Below are positions 17,025 to 24,955 of a stretch of DNA of 64,000 bases, one piece after another. Under the pieces are notes generated by a model that was given only the letters and a program-made list of their open reading frames with translations, was not told the origin of the DNA and did not search any database. The position numbers were made by a program, and so were the translations under genes. Within the stretch, counting starts at the first letter, position 1. Each line of letters starts with the position of its first letter. Origin of the DNA: Streptomyces sp. GESEQ-35 (GTDB lineage Bacteria > Actinomycetota > Actinomycetes > Streptomycetales > Streptomycetaceae); contig NZ_JAFFSX010000005.1 in NCBI RefSeq assembly GCF_017948485.1, positions 248,001 to 312,000 on the forward strand. The letters run 5' to 3'.

Positions 17025-17918
17025 ATGTCCGGCGACACCATCACAAAACCGCACCGACTCTCTTGGGCGCCGAGCCGCGCCGCCCGCGAACTCGGGCTCA
17101 AACGGGGAGAGTTCGAACTGGCCGTACACCTCGGCCGCATCCGGACCGTGCCCGACGAAGGGGGCGTGGGCCGCCGCGTGTCCCACGAGGAAATCGAGCG
17201 ATTGCGCGCGGACGAGGGTTTCCCCGAGGGGTTGCTCGGGGCTGTCAAGGCCGTGGGAACCACAGAGGGTGCCCACATCATGGAGGTGACCCCAGCGAGG
17301 TTCACCCGCCTCGCGCGGCTCGGTCTTGTGGTGCCGGTCAAGTTCTACCTCAACCGCTACCGAGCGGTGGTCTGGCTCTATCTGGCCGAGGAACTACGCC
17401 AGTTCGCGGCCGATGCGAAGAACGCTCCGTTGTTGAACGGCCGGACGCCCGAGGGGCTGAAGGACCAGCTGGACGCAGGCCTGGACCTACGGCCCCGCAA
17501 CTGGCGTGGCCGGCACCTGGGATTCCTTCTGCGGCAGGCCGACGACCCCTGGCAGCATGCCGGTGCCGTGGCCGCCCTGCTCGACCCCGTCCAGATCGCG
17601 GAGATCGCCACAGACCCGTACGAGCGGGCCCACCTGAACAGGTTCCGGCCCGGTCCGCCCGCCCACGGCTCACCCGGATCGCCCGCCGCGCATCTCGCCG
17701 AGCGGATCATGACGGCGGACGACCCGGACGAGATCAGCTGGCTGCGGGCGGACCTGACACAGGCGCTGAACGAGGCGCGCGCATACCGCCCCGCGCCACG
17801 GCCAAAAGCGAAGCAGCCCGATCCACCCGCCGCCCCGGACAGCACCCCGGCCCGGACCGACGAGCCCGGGCGATCACGGGGAGGACTGCTGGGCTGGCTG
17901 CGCCGCAGAGGAGCGTGA
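17025..17918 (+). CDS. DUF6397-type hypothetical protein
   Basis: A 297-aa soluble protein. The N-terminal part reads like two helix-turn-helix modules: LSWAPSRAARELGLKRGEFE with GVGRRVSHEEIERLRADEGF, and EGAHIMEVTPARFTRLARLG with KFYLNRYRAVVWLYLAEELR. The middle is helical and the last 60 residues are Pro/Ala rich, ending in GLLGWLRRRGA. I recognise the overall pattern as the Streptomyces DUF6397 family; DNA binding is only suggested by the repeated HTH-like units. GGGGGAGA lies 5 nt before ATG 17025. It is convergent with the thioesterase gene by 1 bp. Confidence 0.8.
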   Translation: MSGDTITKPHRLSWAPSRAARELGLKRGEFELAVHLGRIRTVPDEGGVGRRVSHEEIERLRADEGFPEGLLGAVKAVGTTEGAHIMEVTPARFTRLARLGLVVPVKFYLNRYRAVVWLYLAEELRQFAADAKNAPLLNGRTPEGLKDQLDAGLDLRPRNWRGRHLGFLLRQADDPWQHAGAVAALLDPVQIAEIATDPYERAHLNRFRPGPPAHGSPGSPAAHLAERIMTADDPDEISWLRADLTQALNEARAYRPAPRPKAKQPDPPAAPDSTPARTDEPGRSRGGLLGWLRRRGA

Positions 17919-17919
17919 C

Positions 17920-18786
17920 CTACAGCGCCCGGAACAGCCCCTCCTGGACGACGGACACGAGCAGCCGCCCCTCCACGTCGTAGATGCGACCACGGGCAAG
18001 GCCCCGTCCGCCCGTCGCGATCGGTGACTCCTGGTCGTACAGGAACCACTCGTCCGCGCGGAACGGCCGATGGAACCACATGGCGTGGTCCAGCGACGCC
18101 ATGTCGAAGTTCCGCGGGCCCCACAGGGGCTCGACCGGGATCCGGACAGCGTCCAGGAGGGTCATGTCGCTGGCGTAGGTCAGCGCGCAGGTGTGCACGA
18201 GCGGGTCATCACCGAGCGGCCCGACCGCACGCATCCACACGGCGCTGCGCGGCTCGGCGTCCTTGACCTCTTCGGTGGTCCAACGCAGCCGGTCCACATA
18301 GCGGATGTCGAAGGGCTGACGCCGGGCCATGCGCTCCAACTGCTCGGGAAGCGCGCCCAGATGCTCCCGGATCTCCTGCGTCACCGTCGGCAGGGACTCC
18401 GGGTCCGGGACCTTGCGGGCCGGCGGCAGCTGGTGCTCGAAGGGACCTTCCTCAGGCTTGTGAAAGGAGGCGGTGAGATTGAAGATCGTGCGGCCCTGCT
18501 GCACGCCGGTGACCCGGCGAGTGGTGAACGACCGCCCGTCCCGGACCCGCTCGACCTGGTACACGATCGGCACGCCCGGTCGGCCCGGGCGCAGGAAGTA
18601 CGCGTGCAGCGAGTGCACCGGGCGGTCGCCGTCCGTGGTGCGCCCGGCGGCGACCAGCGCCTGGCCCGCCACCTGCCCGCCGAAGACCCGTTGCAGGGAC
18701 TCCTGCGGGCTGCGGCCCCGGAAGATGTTGACCTCGATCTGCTCCAGGTCGAGCAGGTCGACGAGGCTCTCGGCCGGATTCGTCAT
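17920..18786 (-). CDS. tesB: Acyl-CoA thioesterase II
   Basis: A 288-aa double-hotdog enzyme that hydrolyses acyl-CoA to fatty acid and CoA. Family landmarks: LLDLEQIEVNIFRGRSP, QRVFGGQVAGQAL, VHSLHAYFLRPG, RDGRSFTTRRVTGVQ, and in the second hotdog LTYASDMTLLDAVR, SLDHAMWFHRPFRADEW and GLARGRIYDVEGRLL. Length matches TesB (about 286 aa). AGGAGA lies 9 nt before ATG 18786. It is 19 bp downstream of the helicase and probably co-transcribed. Confidence 0.95.
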   Translation of the reverse strand: MTNPAESLVDLLDLEQIEVNIFRGRSPQESLQRVFGGQVAGQALVAAGRTTDGDRPVHSLHAYFLRPGRPGVPIVYQVERVRDGRSFTTRRVTGVQQGRTIFNLTASFHKPEEGPFEHQLPPARKVPDPESLPTVTQEIREHLGALPEQLERMARRQPFDIRYVDRLRWTTEEVKDAEPRSAVWMRAVGPLGDDPLVHTCALTYASDMTLLDAVRIPVEPLWGPRNFDMASLDHAMWFHRPFRADEWFLYDQESPIATGGRGLARGRIYDVEGRLLVSVVQEGLFRAL

Positions 18787-18805
18787 GGGTGGGATTCTCC
18801 TGTGC

Positions 18806-21319
18806 TCACAGCTGGCCGACGTCAGTGACCCGGACGACCGCTCGGCCTTCCGTGTCGGAGGCGGCGAGGTCGATCTCCGCGCTGATGCCCCAGTCATGAT
18901 CGTCGTTCGGGTCGTCGAAGATCTGGCGTACGCGCCACAGACCGTTCTGCGGCTCCTGCTCGATCACGAGCAGTTTGGGGCCGCGGGCGTCGGGGCCGGT
19001 GCCGAGGTCGTCGTACTCGTCCCAGTACTTGTCCATCGCCTCGCCCCAGGCGTCCGCGTCCCAGCCGGACTCCGCGTCCATCTCGCCCAGCTCCTCGACC
19101 TGGTCGAGTGCGGCCAGCTCGACGCGGCGGAACAGGGCATTGCGGACGAGGACCCGGAATGCGCGTGCGTTCGCGGTCACCGGCTTGACCTCGTCGGCCT
19201 TCTCCTGGGCCTCCTCGGCGGTCATCTCCTCCGGGTTGGCGAGCTGTTCCCACTCGTCCAGCAGGCTGGAGTCGACCTGGCGCACCATCTCGCCGAGCCA
19301 CTCGATCAGGTCCTGGAGGTCCTCGGACTTGAGGTCGTCGGGGATGTTGTGGTCGAGGGTCTTGAAGGCGCCGGCGAGGTAGCGCAGGACGATGCCCTCG
19401 GTGCGGGCCAGCTCGTAGTGGGACACCAACTCCGTGAACGACATCGCCCGTTCGTACATGTCACGGATGACGGACTTCGGCGACAGCGGGTGGTCCCCCA
19501 CCCAGGGGTGGCTCTTGCGGTAGGTGTCGTAGGCGTGGAAGAGCAGCTCCTCCAGGGGCTTCGGGTACGAGATGTCCTGGAGCCGCTCCATGCGCTCCTC
19601 GTACTCGACACCGTCCGCCTTCATCGCGGCCACGGCCTCGCCGCGCGCCTTGTTCTGCTGGGCGGCGAGGATCTGCCGCGGGTCGTCCAGCGTCGACTCG
19701 ACGACGGACACCATGTCCAGGGCGTACGACGGCGACTCGGGATCCAGAAGCTCGAACGCGGCGAGGGCGAACGTGGACAGGGGCTGGTTGAGCGCGAAGT
19801 CCTGCTGGAGATCGACCGTGAGACGGACGATGCGGCCCGAGGCGTCCGGCTCGTCCAGCTTCTCGACGATGCCGCCGTCCAGCAGCGAGCGGTAGATGGC
19901 GATCGCCCGCCGGATGTGCCTGAGCTGCTGCTTGCGCGGTTCGTGGTTGTCCTCCAGGAGATGCCGCATCGCCTCGAAGGCGTTGCCGGGCCGGGCGATC
20001 ACCGACAGCAGCATCGTGTGCGTCACGCGGAAGCGGGAGGTCAGCGGCTCCGGATCGGAGGTGATGAGCTTCTCGAAGGTGTTCTCGGTCCACCCGACGA
20101 AACCCTCGGGTGCCTTCTTGCGGACCACCTTGCGGCGCTTCTTCGGGTCGTCGCCCGCCTTGGAGAGCGCCTTCTCGTTCTCGATGACATGCTCGGGCGC
20201 CTGCGCCGCGACGAAGCCCGCCGTGTCGAAGCCCGCCCGCCCGGCACGCCCCGCGATCTGGTGGAACTCACGGGCGCGCAGCGTGCGGACACGATTGCCG
20301 TCGTACTTGGCGAGAGCCGTGAACAGCACGGTGCGGATGGGCACGTTGACACCCACGCCGAGCGTGTCCGTGCCGCAGATGACCTTCAGCAGTCCGGCCT
20401 GCGCGAGCTTCTCCACCAAGCGGCGGTACTTGGGCAGCATGCCGGCGTGATGGACACCGATGCCGTGCCGGACGTAACGGGAGAGGTTGCGACCGAACTT
20501 GGTGGTGAAGCGGAAGTTGCCGATCAGCTCGGCGATCTGGTCCTTCTCCTCGCGCGAGCACATGTTGATGCTCATCAGCGCCTGTGCCCGCTCCACGGCC
20601 TGTGCCTGGGTGAAGTGCACGATGTAGACCGGCGCCTGCTTGGTGTCCAGCAGTTCGGTCAGCGTCTCCGTGAGCGGGGTGAGCCGGTACTCGTAGGAGA
20701 GGGGGACGGGGCGGGTCGCCGAGCGGACCACCGAGGTCGGGCGGCCGGTGCGCCGCGTGAGGTCCTCCTCGAACATCGAGACATCGCCGAGTGTGGCCGA
20801 CATCAGGACGAACTGCGCCTGCGGAAGTTCGAGGATCGGGATCTGCCAGGCCCAGCCCCGGTCGGCCTCGGCATAGAAGTGGAACTCGTCCATGACCACC
20901 TGGCCGACATCGGCGTTCTTGCCGTCGCGCAGGGCGATCGACGCGAGCACCTCGGCGGTGCAGCAGATGACGGGAGCGTCGGAGTTGACGGACGCGTCGC
21001 CGGTGAGCATGCCGACGTTCTCGGTGCCGAAGAGCTTGCACAGCTCGAAGAACTTCTCCGAGACGAGCGCCTTGATCGGGGCGGTGTAGAAGGTGACCTC
21101 GTCACGGGCGAGGGAGGCGAAGTGCGCACCTGCCGCGATCATGCTCTTGCCGGAGCCGGTGGGCGTGGACACGATCACGTTCGCACCGGAGACCACCTCG
21201 ATCAGCGCCTCCTCCTGGTGGGGGTAGAGGGTGAGGCCGCGCTCCTGGGCCCACGACTCGAAGGCCTCATAGAGAGCGTCGGGGTCGGCGGTCGGCGGCA
21301 GCTGATCGATGAGGGTCAC
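18806..21319 (-). CDS. Ski2/Mtr4-like DEAD/DEAH-box helicase with DUF3516-type C-terminus
   Basis: An 837-aa superfamily 2 helicase. Motifs: I STPTGSGKS, Ia TAPIKALVSEKF, II VVMDEFHF (DEFH), III MSATLGD, IV YIVHFTQAQAVERAQ, V GTDTLGVGVNVPIRTVLF and VI QIAGRAGRAGFD. The last 350 residues are a helical region of the DUF3516 kind with acidic stretches. Actinobacterial relatives are probably RNA helicases, but the substrate is not known. The start at 21319 gives MTLIDQLPP. Upstream lies a divergent membrane hydrolase gene. Confidence 0.93.
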   Translation of the reverse strand: MTLIDQLPPTADPDALYEAFESWAQERGLTLYPHQEEALIEVVSGANVIVSTPTGSGKSMIAAGAHFASLARDEVTFYTAPIKALVSEKFFELCKLFGTENVGMLTGDASVNSDAPVICCTAEVLASIALRDGKNADVGQVVMDEFHFYAEADRGWAWQIPILELPQAQFVLMSATLGDVSMFEEDLTRRTGRPTSVVRSATRPVPLSYEYRLTPLTETLTELLDTKQAPVYIVHFTQAQAVERAQALMSINMCSREEKDQIAELIGNFRFTTKFGRNLSRYVRHGIGVHHAGMLPKYRRLVEKLAQAGLLKVICGTDTLGVGVNVPIRTVLFTALAKYDGNRVRTLRAREFHQIAGRAGRAGFDTAGFVAAQAPEHVIENEKALSKAGDDPKKRRKVVRKKAPEGFVGWTENTFEKLITSDPEPLTSRFRVTHTMLLSVIARPGNAFEAMRHLLEDNHEPRKQQLRHIRRAIAIYRSLLDGGIVEKLDEPDASGRIVRLTVDLQQDFALNQPLSTFALAAFELLDPESPSYALDMVSVVESTLDDPRQILAAQQNKARGEAVAAMKADGVEYEERMERLQDISYPKPLEELLFHAYDTYRKSHPWVGDHPLSPKSVIRDMYERAMSFTELVSHYELARTEGIVLRYLAGAFKTLDHNIPDDLKSEDLQDLIEWLGEMVRQVDSSLLDEWEQLANPEEMTAEEAQEKADEVKPVTANARAFRVLVRNALFRRVELAALDQVEELGEMDAESGWDADAWGEAMDKYWDEYDDLGTGPDARGPKLLVIEQEPQNGLWRVRQIFDDPNDDHDWGISAEIDLAASDTEGRAVVRVTDVGQL

Positions 21320-21464
21320 GCACCCATCTTGCCTGCCCTCCTGCCCGATGGGGGAATCGGATGCAGGCCCGAAGATCGCGAACGCTACGCTGTGTCGCCG
21401 ACGGAATGTCAGCGCAGCAAGTCAACTGGACAGTGGTACACGAGGAATGGGGCGGGCAACGGCG

Positions 21465-22259
21465 ATGATGGGACCAGCACACTCTCTGTCGGGAGCCGCG
21501 GCCTGGCTGGGCGTCGGTGCGGCGGCCGCCGCGACCGGGCGCACCATGCCCTGGCCGGTCCTCCTGGTCGGAGCCCTGATCTGCGCCGGCGCCGCGCTCG
21601 CCCCGGACCTCGACCACAAGGCGGCGACCATTTCGCGGGCCTTCGGGCCGCTCTCCCGCGGGCTCTGCGAGATCGTCGACAAGCTGTCGTACGGCGTCTA
21701 CAAGGCCACGAAGAAGCAGGGCGACCCGCGCCGCTCCGGCGGACACCGCACGCTCACGCACACCTGGCTGTGGGCGGTCCTGATCGGTGCGGGCGCCTCG
21801 GCCCTGGCGATCACCGGGGGCCGCTGGGCGGTGCTGGGGATTCTGTTCGCGCACATAGTTCTCGCCATCGAGGGCCTGCTGTGGCGGGCCACCCGGGGAT
21901 CCAGCGCCGACGTCCTCGTCTGGCTGCTGGCGGCCACCAGTGCGTGGATTCTCGCGGGTGTCCTGGACAAGCCGGGCAACGGCGCGGACTGGTTGTTCAC
22001 GGCACCTGGTCAGGAGTACCTGTGGCTGGGGCTGCCGATCCTGCTGGGCGCGCTGGTGCACGACATCGGGGATGCCCTGACGGTCTCCGGCTGCCCGATC
22101 CTGTGGCCGATACCGGTGGGCCGCAAGCGCTGGTACCCGATCGGGCCGCCCAAGGTGATGCGCTTCCGGGCGGGCAGCTGGGTCGAGCTCAAGGTGCTGA
22201 TGCCGGTGTTCATGCTGCTCGGCGGCGTGGGTTGTGCGGCGGCGCTGAACTTCATCTGA
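21465..22259 (+). CDS. Membrane-bound metal-dependent hydrolase (YdjM family)
   Basis: A 264-aa integral membrane protein with several hydrophobic helices. Conserved metal-ligand candidates are in MMGPAHSLSGAAAW (His), APDLDHKAATIS (Asp/His), SGGHRTLTHTWLW (two His) and LVHDIGDALTVSGCPILWPI (His/Asp), the pattern of the YdjM/LexA-regulated membrane hydrolase family. ATG 21465 is chosen because family members usually begin MMGPAHS; ATG 21447 immediately follows a GAGGA run and is a less likely alternative. Its stop overlaps the convergent decarboxylase remnant by a few bases. Confidence 0.85.
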   Translation: MMGPAHSLSGAAAWLGVGAAAAATGRTMPWPVLLVGALICAGAALAPDLDHKAATISRAFGPLSRGLCEIVDKLSYGVYKATKKQGDPRRSGGHRTLTHTWLWAVLIGAGASALAITGGRWAVLGILFAHIVLAIEGLLWRATRGSSADVLVWLLAATSAWILAGVLDKPGNGADWLFTAPGQEYLWLGLPILLGALVHDIGDALTVSGCPILWPIPVGRKRWYPIGPPKVMRFRAGSWVELKVLMPVFMLLGGVGCAAALNFI

Positions 22260-22440
22260 CCACGCCGCTCACAGGGGTGGGGCCCGGCTGTCGTTTCCCC
22301 ACCCCCTGGGCGTACGGCGCGTCCTGCCAGGTCGCCACGCCCGTGATCAGCCCCTCGGACTCGCCGGCCTTGAACAGGGCACCGGTGGCCGGACCGAACT
22401 CGGGGACGAGCTTGAGGGGGTTGGGTGACCGCCGTACGTC
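22252..22440 (-). pseudogene. Carboxymuconolactone decarboxylase/AhpD-like remnant
   Basis: The minus frame reads NPLKLVPEFGPATGALFKAG directly followed by ESEGLITGVATWQDAPYA and then an unrelated-looking tail. The first part resembles the N-terminus of AhpD-like carboxymuconolactone decarboxylases, and GESExxIxxVATWxDAPY is a stretch found well downstream in that family. The roughly 50-residue section between them, which carries the CxxC redox motif, is missing. No in-frame start codon with a ribosome site is present and the downstream half of the domain is lost. It sits 17 bp after the L31 gene. Confidence 0.6.
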
Positions 22441-22457
22441 ATGAATCGGGTCTGTCG

Positions 22458-22715
22458 TCAGCCGCCCTGGCCGGTGCCGCCGTAGCGCTTCTCGAACCGG
22501 GCGACGCGGCCCTCTGTGTCCACTGTCCGTGCCTTGCCGGTGTAGAAGGGGTGGCTCTCGGAAGAGATCTCCACGTCCACGACCGGGTAGGTCTCCCCGT
22601 CGTCCCACTCGATGGTCCGGTCGCTCGTGGCGGTGGACCGGGTGAGGAAGGCGTAGCCGGCGGCGCGGTCGCGGAAGACGACCTGGTGGTAGTCGGGGTG
22701 CTTGTCCTGCTGCAT
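22458..22715 (-). CDS. rpmE2: 50S ribosomal protein L31 type B (zinc-free form)
   Basis: An 85-aa protein beginning [20 protein letters not shown], followed by [20 protein letters not shown] and [20 protein letters not shown], all typical of L31 type B. There is no cysteine, so the zinc ribbon is absent. In actinobacteria this form normally replaces zinc-containing L31 under zinc starvation (Zur control), though I saw no clear Zur box here. AAGGAGG lies 4 nt before ATG 22715. It lies 57 bp downstream of the DUF5709 gene on the same strand. Confidence 0.97.
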   Translation of the reverse strand: MQQDKHPDYHQVVFRDRAAGYAFLTRSTATSDRTIEWDDGETYPVVDVEISSESHPFYTGKARTVDTEGRVARFEKRYGGTGQGG

Positions 22716-22772
22716 GGGGCCTCCTTGTACGGCGTGCGGATGGCCGCCGGCGGCGGCGCGGGAACGACGGGG

Positions 22773-23243
22773 TCAGCCGGAGAGGGTGTCCTCGTCGACG
22801 ATGTGCATCGCTGCCTCCTCGGCCGAGGCGGCCGCTCCGTCGATGCCGACATCCGTGGCGACCATTGCGCTCTCCTCGTCCTCGTGCGCCCCCTCGTCGG
22901 GGGCCACGAGACGGCCGGAGCGGACGACGCCGACCTCGTTGTCCCAGAGTTCCCCATCGGTGCCCTGGCAGTCGCCGATGCCGTCCCCGTCCGGCTCGGC
23001 GGAATCCGGAAGCTCCTCGGCGAGCCGTTGGTCCAGCGTCTCGCCCTGCTGTCGCTCGGCGGCCGTCACATCGGAGCGCTCCACCGCCCATGGTCTGTCC
23101 GGAGGAGACCAGCCCCGGTCGAGGGGGTCGTCGACACCGTCGTTGTCCAGGGTGTCCTCCGCGTCGAGCAGCCCCGCGTCGTCCTGGACCTCGGATCCGT
23201 CGGGCTGGTAGACGTCGTCTCCCCATCCGTCGGCGCTGTTCAC
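22773..23243 (-). CDS. DUF5709 family protein
   Basis: A 156-aa acidic protein starting at GTG 23243, 5 nt after GGAGG. Characteristic stretches are DDPLDRGWSPPDRPWAVERS and QQGETLDQRLAEELPDS, found in the actinobacterial DUF5709 family. About a quarter of residues are Asp or Glu and no membrane helix is seen. Function unknown; some members are linked to osmotic or general stress, which is not shown here. Confidence 0.88.
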   Translation of the reverse strand: MNSADGWGDDVYQPDGSEVQDDAGLLDAEDTLDNDGVDDPLDRGWSPPDRPWAVERSDVTAAERQQGETLDQRLAEELPDSAEPDGDGIGDCQGTDGELWDNEVGVVRSGRLVAPDEGAHEDEESAMVATDVGIDGAAASAEEAAMHIVDEDTLSG

Positions 23244-23562
23244 GGGTACCTCCAGGTGATGGGGACGGGCCCGTTCCGACCATGGTCGGCGGCGGGCGGC
23301 CGGTGCGCGGGGCACGGGTGGCACCCGATGGGAACCGAGCGGTTCCCCGGCGCACTCCGCGAGCCGGTACCGATATCCAGCCTTCCACCCCGGTTCGGGA
23401 CCGCGCAACGGCACGAGGCGGAGACGGTCCGGGTTAGACGGGCCGGCCCGTGTGCCCGCCCGCCCGGCCACTGGATCGGCCCGTACGTCAGACCGCCTGC
23501 CGAGCGGCGAGGACTGGCCCGTGTCCGCCCGTGCCGTCAAGGGGAGACCGGGTGGCGCGACG
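23244..23562. other. Intergenic region with 18-bp palindrome
   Basis: A 319-bp spacer between the anti-sigma stop and the DUF5709 start. It contains the perfect palindrome GGGAACC GAGC GGTTCCC at 23330-23347. Both strands therefore carry the GGAACC hexamer that ECF sigma factors often use as a -35 element, but no matching -10 at 16-17 bp was convincing. No coding frame with credible codon use or ribosome site was found. Confidence 0.55.
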
Positions 23563-24210
23563 TCAGTCGTCCAGGTCCGCAGACGACCAGACCTGCCCGC
23601 CGTCCGCGACGAGTTCGACACGATCGACGGTGGCGGCATCCCCGTACGCGATCCAGGTGGCCCGGCCGGAGGACGGCATCCACCACGCGCCGGCGTCGCG
23701 GGTGGTTCCGTCGGCGAGCAGGAGCCGGCACGTGTAGTGGGTACCGGGAGGACCGTCCGTGATCTGCATGACCACCACGCGCTCGGTGCCGAAGCGGCTC
23801 GGCTCCACGGTGCCGACCGTGGTCCCGGCGCCGGTGACCAGCAGGGCTCCGCGGTCGCTCGCGGTCACCTGCACCGGGCCGGGGTCGCGGTCGAGCAGCG
23901 TCGCGCCCGCCGCGCCCAGGCAGAGACCGGCCGCGGCGGCCGCGGCGACCAGCAAGGGCTTCCGGTAGGAGCGGCGGGCGGCGGGCGGGCGGCGCAGTTC
24001 CAGACGGTCGAGGACCTGGGCGTCGAACCCGGCCGGGGCGGCGACCGCGGGGGCCGCCGGCAGCACGGAGTCGACGGCCGCCGAGACGTCGTCGTACGAG
24101 GAGCGGCAGGTCGGGCAGGTGGCGAGGTGGTGCAGGAGTTCTGCCTGCTCGCCGCGGAGCGCACCGAGGGCCAGAGCGATCAGCTCGTCCTCTTCAGGGT
24201 GGTGTGCCAT
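23563..24210 (-). CDS. Membrane anti-sigma factor (zinc-finger type, RskA-like C-terminus)
   Basis: A 215-aa protein. The N-terminal anti-sigma domain has the zinc motif HxxxCxxC in LLHHLATCPTCRSSYDD at about 26-42. One membrane helix (LLVAAAAAAGLCLGAAGATLL) lies at about 86-106. The extracellular part (TVEPSRFGTERVVVMQITDG, DAGAWWMPSSGRATWIAYG) resembles the RskA C-terminal domain. It overlaps the sigma gene by 17 bp. Expected role: hold the sigma factor at the membrane until a signal triggers its release, probably by proteolysis. Confidence 0.92.
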   Translation of the reverse strand: MAHHPEEDELIALALGALRGEQAELLHHLATCPTCRSSYDDVSAAVDSVLPAAPAVAAPAGFDAQVLDRLELRRPPAARRSYRKPLLVAAAAAAGLCLGAAGATLLDRDPGPVQVTASDRGALLVTGAGTTVGTVEPSRFGTERVVVMQITDGPPGTHYTCRLLLADGTTRDAGAWWMPSSGRATWIAYGDAATVDRVELVADGGQVWSSADLDD

Positions 24211-24796
24211 CGGGGCTTCCCTCCTTCAGCGAGTCGCGCAGTCTCTTCAGACCGGTGCGGATGCGGGTCTTGGCGGTGCCGAGCGGGATGTTCTCGTGCC
24301 GGGCCACCTCGGCGGCCGTACTGCCGCCGAGCACGGCCAGTGCCACCGCGCGTGCCTGCTCGATCGGCAGCGAGCGCAGCCGCCGCAGGGCGCGCTCGCT
24401 CTCCAGCGCGGCCAGCGCCGGCCGTGCGGCGCCGTCGGCCTCGGCGTCGGCTCGGAGGGTCACGGTGAGCAGCCGCTCCAGGGTGTCGGCCAGTACGGGG
24501 GTGGAGCGCCGGGCCCGGACCGCGTCGATGGCGGCGTTGCGCGTGATGGTGAGCAGCCAGGTGAGGGCCGACGCACGCCGGGCGTCGTAGTTTCCCGCGG
24601 CTCGCCAGGCCCGTACGAACACCTCCTGGCTCACGTCCTCGGCCAGGCCCGGATCGCGGGTCACCGACAGCGCGAGGCCGTAGACCGCGTCCTGGAAGCG
24701 GCGGACAAAGGCGACCGCCGCCTGCTCGTCGCCCAGCGCGAGGCCGGCGACGAGCGAGGCGTCGTCCACCCGGTCGGCGCGCGGGAACAGCTCCAC
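24194..24796 (-). CDS. ECF RNA polymerase sigma factor (SigK/ECF19-like)
   Basis: A 200-aa sigma-70 family protein with region 2 (GLAEDVSQEVFVRAWRAAGN, SALTWLLTITRNAAIDAVR) and region 4 (LRSLPIEQARAVALAVLGGS, IPLGTAKTRIRTGLKRLRDS). Region 4 plus the RskA-like partner suggests the SigK group. The GTG start at 24796 has AGGAG only 1-2 nt upstream, which is too close; a leaderless transcript from TACATA just upstream is possible. Targets are unknown; the nearby COG4315 lipoprotein is a plausible one because such lipoproteins are often linked to ECF loci. Confidence 0.93.
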   Translation of the reverse strand: MELFPRADRVDDASLVAGLALGDEQAAVAFVRRFQDAVYGLALSVTRDPGLAEDVSQEVFVRAWRAAGNYDARRASALTWLLTITRNAAIDAVRARRSTPVLADTLERLLTVTLRADAEADGAARPALAALESERALRRLRSLPIEQARAVALAVLGGSTAAEVARHENIPLGTAKTRIRTGLKRLRDSLKEGSPDGTPP

Positions 24797-24955
24797 ACTC
24801 CTATGTACGCACGAGAGAGCCGAAGGGATTGAATGGGACGTACGCCCGACTCGGCTGCTGTCGACGAGCTGGTGCGTGAGGAGCCTGGCTCAGAGGCGAA
24901 GCGCCTTCAGTCGTCCAGCCGTCCAGTCGTCGGCCCGGGGCTGCCCCACTCCGCA

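Noticed and set aside
18473..22444. A plus-strand open frame of over 1,300 codons antisense to the Ski2-like helicase
   Set aside because: Composition is that of a shadow frame in high-GC DNA; no ribosome site or domain, and the opposite strand holds a clear helicase and thioesterase.
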